Source: Ostrinia nubilalis
Taxonomy: Eukaryota; Arthropoda; Insecta; Lepidoptera; Crambidae
Reading direction: 5' to 3'
Assembly (NCBI RefSeq): GCF_963855985.1
Contig: NC_087092.1
Coordinates: 1,550,001 to 1,614,000, forward strand
DNA: 64,000 bases
Shown here piece after piece: positions 25,273-35,674 of this stretch (positions are counted from its first letter, which is position 1; each line of letters opens with the position of its first letter). A program made the translations under genes and the position numbers. The notes under the pieces were generated by a model that searched no databases, was not told the DNA's origin, and saw nothing but the letters and a program-made list of their open reading frames with translations.

Positions 25273-25487
25273 TGTGCCATGTTGGGGGACCGTATGAATG
25301 AGACACGGGTTGTAGTTAGTCTCTGATATTAATCTGTTTATTAACGCGGACTGCACGTATATTTATACGATATAGATTATAGATAAATGACGTCACAGCA
25401 TCAGCACTATACGTGATAAATGTGCTGACACTGTGAACGTGATCAAGATAAGATATGAAGAGATTTAGTATTGTGCATACCGGCACA
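25273..25487 (-). repeat. LTR (3' LTR in element orientation)
   Basis: 215-bp terminal repeat, TGTGCC...GGCACA. It contains a TATA-like 'TATATTTATACGATATAG' segment and 'GACGTCACAGCATCAGCACT'. The minus-strand polypurine tract abuts it on the internal side. Confidence 0.85.
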
Positions 25488-27026
25488 GTACTCCCCCCCT
25501 TTAAATAAGAAATGAAAAAAAATAATGCACTAATTACAAAAACATACATAAATTATCTACGTTAATACAGGTTCAATGTTCAATCTCTACATACTTACAT
25601 ACAAGAAATAAAAATAATGTGCTAATTACATAATACAAATTACAATAACTATCTACGTTATACAAATCATGTGGTGAAAAATTGTGAAATGTTCATAAAG
25701 ATGAAATTATAACAAAACAACCACTGGCTTCTTCCTTATCTGGCGTTTTCACAGTGTGGGTTGCCCTCGCGCAAGCTCACCGTTACGCGATGGGTGCGCT
25801 GTAGTCACAGCGTTCATGCCTTGTGTCCTTGCACATTTCATAAGCGTTATCGGCTTCTGAAGACCAAAGGATAGGCGAATTATCATTCTTGAAATATTCA
25901 AAGTATTCAACTTCGATACGCGGCTGCGTAATTTTCTCAATTCCTTAACTGTGTTTCACTTCATCGATTGCTTTGATTTCTGCTCTGTTGGGCGATTCCT
26001 TGGCTCGTTATCGGATAACCTAAGAAATTATTCGCTCTGGAGGGACTCACATTTTTCTAAATGATTGAATTCCCAAGTTAAGAGTCAGCGTTTTCTCACC
26101 GTAAGTGTTTATCTTTGAACCATTCGTGGTATATAACATATTGCTCATTTAGCATTGTTGCTTATCACTTTTACATTGCTCCCGTAACGATTAAAAAACC
26201 TCATACCACTTTTTCAGTCGGTAAAAATAAGGCGGTTAGACGGGTAGATAGCACAGAAGCCGTGCTGGCTGTGCGATTTTTAGTTTCCTTGGTTCGTTTG
26301 TTTCCCATCACATGATTTTTCGCATTTTTCTGCATACGTTGATACATATTATAATAACAAAATCTTCTTACTTGACTAGGCGACCTTGGCCTGTAACTGC
26401 TGCGTCGCAAATTTTCACGGTCATGGCACAATCATTATTTCAATTGCACATGTTATAGTTGTGTTAGCACATTTTCCATTGTTTGGTCTTGAATTTTGCT
26501 GATGTTGTCGTTGACTGCTGACTGCTGAGACTTCATTATTTTTGCATTATCTAATATTTTATCAGCGATTGGATTCTTTTGAAGTTCCAAGACTGATTCC
26601 AGCTGCACAGACGAGGTTGGTCCTTTTAGAAATCGGGAATACGGATGTGACAGGGGTACTGGCAGCGACTTCTCGTAGTGTTGTGTTGCACGACTTGCAC
26701 GGAGTTGACATGATGACGATGATTGATGTTGAAGTGAAGTCACGGATTTGCTCTGCTCAATCGGGGTAACCAATTTGATGCCATGTCAGATATGGAGAGG
26801 ATGGCGGAGACTGATGCCGAAGATGGTGGTGATGGAGGCTACGTCCCACATCACGATGGTTTGGTACGTTTATCTTCGTCGTCGTTTGTCGGGCTTCGTC
26901 TGCTTCTTCGACTTCGTTGGGACCTCCAATTTGTGTCATCTTCATTGGGTTCGTCGTCTTCTTCGTCGGGGTCACCAATTTGTGCCAACTTCGTCGGGAT
27001 CATCTTCTTCGTCGGGGTCACCAATT

Positions 27027-27241
27027 TGTGCCATGTTGGGGGACCGTATGAATGAGACACGGGTTGTAGTTAGTCTCTGATATTAATCTGTTTATTAACG
27101 CGGACTGCACGTATATTTATACGATATAGATTATAGATAAATGACGTCACAGCATCAGCACTATACGTGATAAATGTGCTGACACTGTGAACGTGATCAA
27201 GATAAGATATGAAGAGATTTAGTATTGTGCATACCGGCACA
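27027..27241 (-). repeat. LTR (5' LTR in element orientation)
   Basis: Second copy of the 215-bp repeat, with no difference found from 25273-25487 by reading. The primer-binding site lies just inside it, at about 27010-27025 on the minus strand. Confidence 0.85.
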
Positions 27242-27299
27242 TGTTTAATGCGAATGTACATACTTAGGGTCTAAATTACTGTACATTCGCATTAAACAT
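27242..27299. repeat. Short hairpin abutting the LTR element
   Basis: TGTTTAATGCGAATGTACA and its exact reverse complement are separated by a loop of about 20 bases. The stem starts in the target duplication of the LTR element, so the LTR element inserted at the tip of this inverted repeat. Probably the remnant of a small foldback element. Confidence 0.7.
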
Positions 27300-28105
27300 A
27301 TTCTAAAGTTTAGACCAAGGCTTATATGTTTAGACTCTAAGCATATAAATATTTATAAAATAGTGATGATGATGATCCATCCGACCGATTTCGGCCATGG
27401 CGACCACTCCGACTCCTAGCTGTCTTGGCGGCGCTGGTGTGCCGCTTTGCCTGTTTTGATGTCATTAAATAATAAAACATACGGCCGAATACTGAAACAC
27501 TACTCAAATCTGTCACTCAGCTGACGGGCTCCTAAATTTAAGTATCCTTCAATTTTAAATGGTATTCTCAAACGCCACTCAACGGATTTGAAGCCGTGAT
27601 CAGCTAAGCAGCTCTCAAATGTTTACATAATGGCAACATTTACCAAAAAAAGTATGTTTTCATTTACACAAATGATAACTTTGCGTTTTTTATCCATTAC
27701 ACGCAGCATCGTTTGTTTATGTATTGTCTTTTATGGAAATATACTCAATCAACTTAACATAGAACAGTTTATTTTTAGTTTCTATTATATATAAATCTCG
27801 TTTTTGTCATATAAAAAAATTAATGCTTGCATTTTTATTTAATTAAAAAAATAATTTTAAAGGTGATACTTTTTATTGTTGAAATCTATTAAGTGGCGAT
27901 CGTGGACCGAAACGTAACCACAGAAAAGCGCGGGAAACGGTGAACTGAGTAGGCGTCTTTTTTTGGCTTTTGTAAATTAAATTTAAAATAAGGATCAAAT
28001 AAGTGGTGTATTGTATATATTTTGTTACTTTTTATCTGTATTTACGTAGTTGTTGTGTAATTTCATCAGTTATTCGGTAAGTCATTGCATTTTGATTTTT
28101 TCGTG

Positions 28106-29719
28106 ATGTGTGAACCTGACGACCCTGGGGGAGGCGTAGTCCCCCAGGCGTCCAATTTTGTTACGATTTCTAATAATTTAACCGATATGGAAACCGATGG
28201 ATCATTATTTGACACGGATGGGTCTGGAAATAATGTCATTTCAAAGAATAAACGTAAACGTTCCTCTGTGCAAAAAGTTTGTAAACACTGCAACAAAAAA
28301 CGGAGAAGGAATCGAAAATCTAATTTAGGCGGCACTGCTAGTGAATTTGAATGCCAATGTATCAATGAACTTGCTACTTTAACGCAAACCGCTTCAACTC
28401 CTACTGATTCTTCACAAGTAGGTGATACACTTGTCCCAGGTCAAAAGACTAGTGAAATTCCAGGTTCTAGTGAAACACGTACTCCTGTAGGAAGAGACCT
28501 TTATGTAGCTACTGACTTAGCCCCTTACACAGTTCATGTGCAAAAAGAACAATCCTCTCCAAACGAAAATTGCACCTTACACCCCGTATCATTTGGGCAT
28601 TTTCTCAAAAGAAACAATATTAAAAATATTGTCAATGGCAGTCTTAAAAGGATAGGTAGGAATAGAATTTCAATTGCATTCTCCAACTTTGAGGATGCCA
28701 ACGCTTTCCTCAACAGTAACTTGCTGAAATCAAATACTTACAAAGCATTCATACCCACATTTAATGTGACACGGATGGGAGTCATCAGAGGTGTACCTGT
28801 GGGCTGGAGTGATGAGGATATAATAAATAATATTAGTGTTCCTACAGGATGTGGAAATATAATAAAGGTAAGGCGCTTAAAGAAAAAGACAACTTCTATT
28901 GGCAAAACTGAGTTTGTGCCAATTGAAACTGTTGTAGTGACATTTGATGGACAGATTTTACCAAAAAGAGTATTCCTATGCTACAACTCGCTTCCTGTGG
29001 ACCTGTATATTTACCCCACAATACAGTGTTTTCAGTGCTGCAGATATGGACATGTAAAGAGTCAATGCCGATCATTAGCAAGGTGTTTTAAATGTGGAAT
29101 GGGACACACAGGTGACACTTGTGATGTTGATGAGGAAAATATATCCTGTTTCTTGTGTTCTGGTCTTCATATGGCCACAAGTAGGAAATGTCCTGAGTAT
29201 GATAGGCAAAGAAGCATCAAAGAATCCATGGCTAAAAGCTGCATAACTTATTCAGAGGCACTAAAATTACATCCTCCGATATCAAAGTCATACGCTGACG
29301 TTTTGGTATCGGGGCGTTCTGGCCAACAAAATCCTTTGATTCCTCTCAGCCCACAGCAACCACATAATAATAATAAACAGAACACTTTAAACTCGTCATA
29401 TAAGAAAACAGTTTTCATAAAACCTAGAACACCGCATAGGCCTGGTAAAGGTTATGATCGTCATGAACACGTAGCACTAACTAAAGACTACAATACTCCT
29501 ATCTCCCCCAGTAGAAGCATTCTAAATAATGATACAAACAGTTCACTTTCTAACCTCCCTATTAGAGACCTTATCATTGCGCTTATCACATCTTTGACAC
29601 ATAACAACATATTACCGTCCAACGTTGCCACACCGAAAAATGATGTACTAGTAAATAATATTTCTACTGTTTATGGGGAAAAAGTCCCTAATAGTGCAGT
29701 GGAATTGCAGGAGCATTAA
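28106..29719 (+). CDS. Retrotransposon ORF1, Gag-like zinc-knuckle protein
   Basis: A 537-codon frame; the first in-frame ATG is at 28106 (upstream in-frame codons begin with TTG). The N-terminal third is polar, with a basic patch (NKRKRSS, KKRRRNRKS) that may bind RNA or serve as a nuclear signal. From about residue 308 there are three zinc-knuckle motifs in a row: CFQCCRYGHVKSQC, CFKCGMGHTGDTC and CFLCSGLHMATSRKC, as in Gag-like ORF1 proteins of I/Jockey-type elements. These proteins coat element RNA and help bring it to the nucleus. The C-terminal part is Ser/Pro/Asn-rich without a motif. The stop overlaps the start of ORF2 by 47 bp in another frame, which suggests re-initiation or frameshifting for ORF2. 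Confidence 0.88.
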   Translation: MCEPDDPGGGVVPQASNFVTISNNLTDMETDGSLFDTDGSGNNVISKNKRKRSSVQKVCKHCNKKRRRNRKSNLGGTASEFECQCINELATLTQTASTPTDSSQVGDTLVPGQKTSEIPGSSETRTPVGRDLYVATDLAPYTVHVQKEQSSPNENCTLHPVSFGHFLKRNNIKNIVNGSLKRIGRNRISIAFSNFEDANAFLNSNLLKSNTYKAFIPTFNVTRMGVIRGVPVGWSDEDIINNISVPTGCGNIIKVRRLKKKTTSIGKTEFVPIETVVVTFDGQILPKRVFLCYNSLPVDLYIYPTIQCFQCCRYGHVKSQCRSLARCFKCGMGHTGDTCDVDEENISCFLCSGLHMATSRKCPEYDRQRSIKESMAKSCITYSEALKLHPPISKSYADVLVSGRSGQQNPLIPLSPQQPHNNNKQNTLNSSYKKTVFIKPRTPHRPGKGYDRHEHVALTKDYNTPISPSRSILNNDTNSSLSNLPIRDLIIALITSLTHNNILPSNVATPKNDVLVNNISTVYGEKVPNSAVELQEH

Positions 29720-32700
29720 TAATAAGAAAAGCGACTTAATTTATATAATAAATTCCATAGATCCATTTATAATAGCTCTACAAGAAACTTGGCTTCGGCC
29801 TGACTCTGTTTTTAAAATTTCCGGTTTTTCTTGTATTCGAGAAGACCGTTTTGACAACTATGGTGGGGTTGCCCTACTTATAAGGCACCCAATACCATTT
29901 GTACATATTCCTATTCCGCAGCATAGTAATGATTTTTCGATTATCGCTGCTTCTGTAAATAATATTTCTTTTGTTTCAATATATATTCCACATCCCTCAA
30001 CTTCTATTTTTGATGAAATCGAACCAATTTTGAGTGCAATACCTAAACCTGTTGTAATAATGGGGGATTTTAACTCTCAACACCAATCTTGGGGAAGTAC
30101 TACTTCTAATCACTATGGAAATCGCATTCTTGACTTTTTGGATAGAAATAATTTATGTTTCCTAAATACTGGAAATGCTACACGGCGCACCCTTCCTGAC
30201 GAAGGGGTGAGTGCTCCTGATCTCACAATCTGCAATCCCAGCCTTGCGTCCTCTCTAACGTGGTCGACCTTACCTTCTACATACGGAAGCGATCACTATC
30301 CGATATCTATAACCTTTCCAACTGACCAAAAGATATATCCTGCTCGTCCACCACGCCAAAAGCACAAATTACAAAACGCCGATTGGGATTTATTTAAAGA
30401 AAGAGTTCAAGAAAAGGTTTCGTCACTGCCTCCTATAATTAATACCAATCATAGCGAATGTGCTGAGGCTTTAGCTTCGTTATTGTTAGAGACTGCTGAC
30501 GAAACCTTTCCTTCAAAAAATCCTGCTCGTAATAAGTTACCTGCTCCCCCTTGGTGGGACTCTGAATGCTCTGGTGCTATTAAAGAAAGAAAGGCAGCTG
30601 AAAAAAAGTATGTTTCGGACTCGAGTGAAGAAAATTTTGAATATCTTTCGCAAGTTACTGCTAGTACAAGAAAACTTTTTAAACAAAAGAAATGGGAAAG
30701 TTGGAAGAATTTCTGCTTTTCCATCTCTCCGGATACGCCTTCATCTGCAATTTGGTCGAACATTAGACGATTTAGGTCAGCTTTTAAAGAATCCACCCCA
30801 AAGGTTCTCCCTACATCGTTAACCGAGAAATTTTTAGATAGATTAGCTCCATCATCTGTCTCGGAATTAATTACTCCCTTGGTTATGTCTATGTCAGATA
30901 ACGTACAATCTGGACTAAATGCTCCCTTCAGTTTAATTGAACTTAAAGGTGTTCTTTCTTACGTCAAGGACTCATCACCTGGTCCTGATGGAATCCCTTA
31001 CTCTTTTCTCACTCAGCTTTCGGATTCATCTTTGAATTATTTTTTGAATTTAATTAACTCTATAATATTTACTGGAAATATACCCTCTTCATGGAAAGTT
31101 CAAGAAGTTTTCCCTGTACTAAAACCAAATAAATGCCCCTCAGAGGCAGAATCATATCGCCCAATAGCTCTTTCTTCGGTTATGGCTAAAATTGCGGAAC
31201 ACTTAGTTAAAAACCGATTAGAGTGGTATGTGGAGAATAAAGGATTTCTAAGCAATAGTCAGTTTGGTTTTCGAAAAGGTAGGAGCACGTCAGATAGCAT
31301 TGCAATATTCACCACTGACATAAGACTAGCGTTTTCGATTAATGAACATTTGTTAGCAGCTTTTCTAGATATTTCCGCCGCGTACGATAACGTAGTGTTG
31401 TCCGTACTTGTAGAAAAATTGTATAAATTAGAGGTTCCTGTGATTTTAATAAATTTTATTGTAAATATCTTAGTCGGAAGAAGTGTACATATTTTTAATG
31501 AAGACTTGGAAAAAAGAACGAGGTTATTATGGAATGGGCTCCCTCAAGGTTCCGTTTTAAGCCCTCTTCTTTTTAATATTTACTCACATGATCTAGAATC
31601 TTCCTTTAGTAATGACATTAGCGTACTCCAATACGCTGACGATTTAGTTTTGTATATATCTGGAAAGAATACTGAAATCTTATGTAATACTTTGAACCAT
31701 AATCTTTCAGTTTTAAAATTGTGGTTAGATAATAACGGCATGACTCTATCCGTACCTAAAAGTTCGGTTGTTCTTTTCACTCGAATGAGATGTCCACCAC
31801 CAATTACAATTTCTTATGATAACATCCAAATACCGATAAGTAACGAAGCTAAATTTTTGGGAGTCATTTTAGATTCAAAGTTGACAGGACTTTCACATTT
31901 CTATTATATTAGTGCAAAATGCGAACGCTTACTTAATATTCTAAGATGTCTGCGGGGAGTATGGTGGGGAGCTCATCCGTTTTCACTAAAACTTCTCTAT
32001 AATGCAATCATCAGAAGCATTCTTGACTATGGAACACAATTCCTGGAACCTTGCAGCGTGGTTGGTTTACGAAAACTAGATGTCATACAAACAAAAGCAC
32101 TACGTACTGTTGTAGGTGCAATGAAATCAAGTCCCAATAATGCTTTACAATTAGAATGCGTGGATCCTCCTTTAAGACTTCGGCGACAGTTTCTTAGTGA
32201 TAAATTTTTATTTCGTGCTTTGCAATTATCTCAACACCCCCTTTATCACAGATTACTAACTTTATCCGAATATATTCAATCTTCTTCGTATTGGACACAT
32301 AAAAACCCTCCATGTTTGGTAATTAGCTTTCAAAAATTTAAATCTCTTCAAGCACCTACTCATAGATCACTTTATCTCCCAATATTCTCTTCAGATTATG
32401 ATTCATTAGTATTATCCCTCAATATTTCCTTCGATATTAATATATCTAAGATGGACAGATATGCTAACTTAAAGTTTAATTTAATATTAGAAAACGACTG
32501 GTTTGATTGGCATCATTTATATTGCGATGCTTCAAAACATTACCAGGATGGTCCTGTTGGAGTAGGTGTTTTTCATCATCAGTATAAAATCCATCAAATG
32601 ATAAAATTACCCCCTGAGTCTTCAGTATTTACTGGAGAATGCGTTGGTATACTCAAATCTTTAGAATATATTCTTTTGATGAAACTTAAAAAGTCTGTAA

Positions 32701-33380
32701 TTTTCTCAGATTCTAAAAGTGCCCTTCAGGCCTTAGCTAAGTACCCCTTTAAATCTAACATTTTTTATCCAGTAATTATGAAATGTAGGAGCTTGTTTCA
32801 TAAATGTATTTCTTTGGGATTACAAGTAGCTTTTGTATGGATTCCAAGCCATTGCAACATAACGGGAAATGTCAAGGCTGATCATTATGCGAATGATGCG
32901 GTGTCTAGTGGTGACAATTTCCCATACAAAAATTACTGTCACGATTTAGTAGCTCTACCTAAAGTGTATCTTCGTCAATCGTGGGAACAGGACTGGAGCA
33001 TTAGTAGTCAGACCAAAGGAAAACATTATAAACAGATACAACCAACTATTCCAATTAAACCATGGTTTTTCAAATCCTATTTACCTAAAATTGCTACTAC
33101 AACTCTTATTCGTATGAGACTGGGACATGTGTGTACACCTCAACATTTGGCACGAATTCACATTATCGCTGATGATACTTGTGAATGTGGAGATGAAGTA
33201 GGCGATCTAAATCATATCTTTTTTGCCTGCCAGAAATATGATTGCTCCTCCTTTATCCAGTCATTAATATCCCTCCGTGTCCAACTACCTACATCCATAA
33301 TTTGTCTGTTATCCTCTAATGATGTAAATATATATAAATGTATATCTATGTTTATTATTACTTGTGATATTAAAATATAG
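29673..33380 (+). CDS. Retrotransposon ORF2: endonuclease / reverse transcriptase / RNase H
   Basis: A 1,235-codon intact frame starting at ATG 29673. Residues about 1-225 form an APE-like endonuclease: IVQWNCRSI, IALQETWL, VIMGDFNSQHQSWGS and the terminal YGSDHYPISI. Residues about 430-700 are the reverse transcriptase: SSPGPDGIPYSFL, YRPIALSS, FGFRKGRSTSD, FLDISAAYDNV, NGLPQGSVLSPLLFNIY and the catalytic YADD near residue 654. An RNase H domain follows at about 945-1075 (YCDASKHYQDG, FTGECVGIL, FSDSKSALQAL, VWIPSHCNITGNVKADHYAN). A CCHC-like motif, CECGDEVGDLNHIFFAC, lies near residue 1170. All catalytic landmarks I know are present and no stop interrupts it, so the copy may be functional. 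It supplies the cutting and copying for insertion of its own RNA. Confidence 0.93.
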   Translation: MGKKSLIVQWNCRSINNKKSDLIYIINSIDPFIIALQETWLRPDSVFKISGFSCIREDRFDNYGGVALLIRHPIPFVHIPIPQHSNDFSIIAASVNNISFVSIYIPHPSTSIFDEIEPILSAIPKPVVIMGDFNSQHQSWGSTTSNHYGNRILDFLDRNNLCFLNTGNATRRTLPDEGVSAPDLTICNPSLASSLTWSTLPSTYGSDHYPISITFPTDQKIYPARPPRQKHKLQNADWDLFKERVQEKVSSLPPIINTNHSECAEALASLLLETADETFPSKNPARNKLPAPPWWDSECSGAIKERKAAEKKYVSDSSEENFEYLSQVTASTRKLFKQKKWESWKNFCFSISPDTPSSAIWSNIRRFRSAFKESTPKVLPTSLTEKFLDRLAPSSVSELITPLVMSMSDNVQSGLNAPFSLIELKGVLSYVKDSSPGPDGIPYSFLTQLSDSSLNYFLNLINSIIFTGNIPSSWKVQEVFPVLKPNKCPSEAESYRPIALSSVMAKIAEHLVKNRLEWYVENKGFLSNSQFGFRKGRSTSDSIAIFTTDIRLAFSINEHLLAAFLDISAAYDNVVLSVLVEKLYKLEVPVILINFIVNILVGRSVHIFNEDLEKRTRLLWNGLPQGSVLSPLLFNIYSHDLESSFSNDISVLQYADDLVLYISGKNTEILCNTLNHNLSVLKLWLDNNGMTLSVPKSSVVLFTRMRCPPPITISYDNIQIPISNEAKFLGVILDSKLTGLSHFYYISAKCERLLNILRCLRGVWWGAHPFSLKLLYNAIIRSILDYGTQFLEPCSVVGLRKLDVIQTKALRTVVGAMKSSPNNALQLECVDPPLRLRRQFLSDKFLFRALQLSQHPLYHRLLTLSEYIQSSSYWTHKNPPCLVISFQKFKSLQAPTHRSLYLPIFSSDYDSLVLSLNISFDINISKMDRYANLKFNLILENDWFDWHHLYCDASKHYQDGPVGVGVFHHQYKIHQMIKLPPESSVFTGECVGILKSLEYILLMKLKKSVIFSDSKSALQALAKYPFKSNIFYPVIMKCRSLFHKCISLGLQVAFVWIPSHCNITGNVKADHYANDAVSSGDNFPYKNYCHDLVALPKVYLRQSWEQDWSISSQTKGKHYKQIQPTIPIKPWFFKSYLPKIATTTLIRMRLGHVCTPQHLARIHIIADDTCECGDEVGDLNHIFFACQKYDCSSFIQSLISLRVQLPTSIICLLSSNDVNIYKCISMFIITCDIKI

Positions 33381-33590
33381 TCTGATACGGCTATATTTTA
33401 TCCTTTTTGTCATAAACATATTTTTCTGTCTAATGTACATAGTAATATGATTAGTTATTATTATCCTGTAAACAATAACACCATTCCTGCCTGATCCTTC
33501 AAAATTTTCGCTGTTCCCGGGTATTTTCCTTTAAAATCCGTTTCCCAACCTTTACACCCCGTCATTGGCAAATGCACAAGCCGTGCGAGC

Positions 33591-33621
<31 letters not shown>

Positions 33622-34409
33622 CGTAACCACAATTGACATTTATCATTGTTGACAGAGCATCAAATTGACAAATCAACAACTCTTGGAAATGCTGCTACTT
33701 ATGCGATGTCCCCTTATTCCTCAGAAATAGGCATGTTTATGTATTGCGGTTTCATAGCAGCTATTCTGGTTGTTACTTCGTGCACTATACGATGCACAGT
33801 TGGTTGTTAGATGTGGAAGATATCACCTAGTACACGTTCATAACTTCCCGTTGCGTAGAAAAGTAGGGTTATAATAAGTATTTGGTCCACTGGTTGTATG
33901 GCGTTTGGTGAGGGGTTTCAAAGAGCTTCCAAATTATGAATCCAGCCAGAAACAACACCGTTTCTTTAGAGACGCGGAACCTCGCTCGGAATTGCATGTC
34001 ATTATAATAATATTTTTAAATAGCATTCAGCCTTATTGCGTTCCTGCGATTAGATCTAGGTATTTCCTCAAGGCTCGAAAGAAATGATAACGATGACACA
34101 CATTATTTACCACTATTTAGGTCGATTTAGGTATAAGAATAGGATTTAAGATACCGGGCAAGCACTCTCAAATTTAACAGCTGCTTAAGACGATTTGACA
34201 GTTGTTTGAGTAATGCTTAGCGTTGAATGGCGTTTCAGTATGCGAAAATTCATTTGAGTGGCGTTTAAGTGCAACTTAATTTGAGAGGTGCTTACAAATT
34301 GAGAACTGCTCAGATATTGTTTTGAGTATGCGAAATGTAAGTTTAGGAGCTGCTTAACTATTTGAGAAGCCGTCAAATATTTAAATGGCGTTTCAGTATT
34401 CGGCCGATA

Positions 34410-35674
34410 AACTATTAAATTGTGTCCTACTGATTGTACCTACTGTACACATGGGTCACAATAATGTAACTTTTACAACGCGATAAGGCTGCCGCTGCGA
34501 AGTAGGCTGTGTAACTAACCATGCTCTGTGTAACTAACTATTCTACATCGGTTCCGAGAAATGTGCGTCAAGCAGCCGGATTTAATATCTTGGAGACAAT
34601 CGATTGTATTGTCTATGACGAAAGGAAATTTGGAGGTATTTCCAGACTAGTCACAAGAATTTATCACAATACAAGCAAAGCAACTAACTAAAGCAAAAGG
34701 AATAGCTGTGGCAAGCCAAGCGGAAGTCAACGTCTACAAATATTGCTAGTTAAACCTCGTACTTACCTACCTATGATGATGATGAGAATGATGGTGCGCC
34801 TGGTGCTTTAGACACCGCAATATCACGTTAGCACGCATTTGATATTATTTTTTCAGACTAATTTAAACTCGCCTACATTACACGCCCGAACGATCCAAAT
34901 ACCCTACAGCAGCAAGCTTAATAAGTCGATAAAGTTGTATTAATTTAATTTAAAAAGTATCAAAATAAATCAAATAAAAGAAACAAACAAACTTTATTTC
35001 GAGCCAAAGTAGACAATCATTAAATATTACTCAACGTAGGTACTTATTAAATGGTGCCCGGTAATTTTAGCTCCTTTTATTATGAAATTGAAGGTTAAAA
35101 CTATTTTTAGACATTCATATTTGTAATAATCAGTGAAATTAGATTATAAATTATAAAATACAATCATGTTAATAAAATCAGTGTGTTGAAAACTTAATGA
35201 GAATAGACAAAATTGAATTTTTCTACCAAACGTCATAATAAATGATCTTTTCTCTATGGTATGTCAACATGGTCGCCATACAGCTGTCATTTTTGAGAAC
35301 ACGATTGGTCGTCACGGAATTTTACGGCGAATTTCATCCTTTTGTGGTGAACAAGAACATTCGCATTTAATTTATCTAATAATCACTTACAAATTACCGA
35401 TTGCTAAACAAAATTAAAAGTTATCATAAATGTAATTGTGTTCAATACGTCCTTGAAGTCTTGTCTACCAGTAGACCTATTTTCACACTGCGATTCAATA
35501 GAATACAGTTGCTGTTGTAATGGAAACTAATTTCGGCGCAGCGACGAGACGGAGACAATCAGCTGTCGAAGGTTACAAATGAAATCTTAGAAGCAGGTGC
35601 GTAGTGTTTATCAGTTCAGTGAGGGGACACAGTTGATCGCTGATCGACAGGTTTTATGTGCGTGTGACGGTGAC
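34410..35674. other. Upstream region of sina, no other gene seen
   Basis: AT-rich, no coding exon recognised. The last 300 bases probably hold the sina promoter and 5' UTR. A minimal upstream frame ATG TGC GTG TGA lies at 35656-35667, just ahead of the sina ATG. No TATA box could be assigned. Confidence 0.5.

Larger units (their letters stand above)
25273..27241 (-). mobile_element. Non-autonomous LTR retrotransposon (TRIM/LARD-like, 1.97 kb)
   Basis: Two 215-bp direct repeats (25273-25487, 27027-27241), identical by eye, begin TGTGCC and end GGCACA. They enclose 1,539 bp and are flanked by a 4-bp duplication TGTT (25269-25272, 27242-27245). The element reads on the minus strand: next to the left LTR the minus strand has AAAGGGGGGGAGTAC, a polypurine tract; inside the right LTR it has TGGTGACCCCGACG, a primer-binding site ending in the complement of tRNA CCA. 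The interior has only short frames (largest 106 codons, 26453-26773) with no protease, reverse transcriptase or integrase motif, so it depends on another element. Matching LTRs suggest recent insertion. Superfamily (Gypsy or Bel-Pao) cannot be decided. Confidence 0.85.
27923..33620 (+). mobile_element. Complete I-type non-LTR retrotransposon with RNase H
   Basis: A 5.7-kb element inserted in the Harbinger-like copy. The target sequence AACGTAACCACA is present at 27911-27922 and again right after the poly(A) run (33620-33631), as expected for target-primed insertion. It has a 5' leader of about 180 bp, ORF1 (zinc-knuckle Gag-like), a 47-bp overlap, ORF2 (endonuclease, reverse transcriptase, RNase H, C-terminal zinc motif), a 3' UTR of about 210 bp and about 25 A residues. 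Both frames are open throughout. APE-type endonuclease plus RNase H points to the I superfamily (I, LOA and related clades); the exact clade needs a tree. Confidence 0.9.
27482..34406 (-). mobile_element. PIF/Harbinger-like element, copy 3, split by a retrotransposon
   Basis: Left end CGGCCGAATACTGAAACAC at 27482, right end GTTTCAGTATTCGGCCG at 34406, flanked by ATA on both sides (27479-27481, 34407-34409). The left 440 bp and right 775 bp match copy 2 in order and orientation with modest divergence and a few small indels. The gap between is exactly the I-type retrotransposon at 27923-33620. Without it the copy is about 1.2 kb. Confidence 0.85.

Noticed and set aside
26542..27080. Plus-strand frames of 75-110 codons inside the LTR element
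   Set aside because: The element is oriented on the minus strand (polypurine tract and primer site), and these frames read antisense through its tandem leader repeats.
35597..35674. Longer N-terminus for sina
   Set aside because: The first codon of the longer frame is GTG and the added residues do not resemble SIAH proteins; ATG 35675 gives the expected length.
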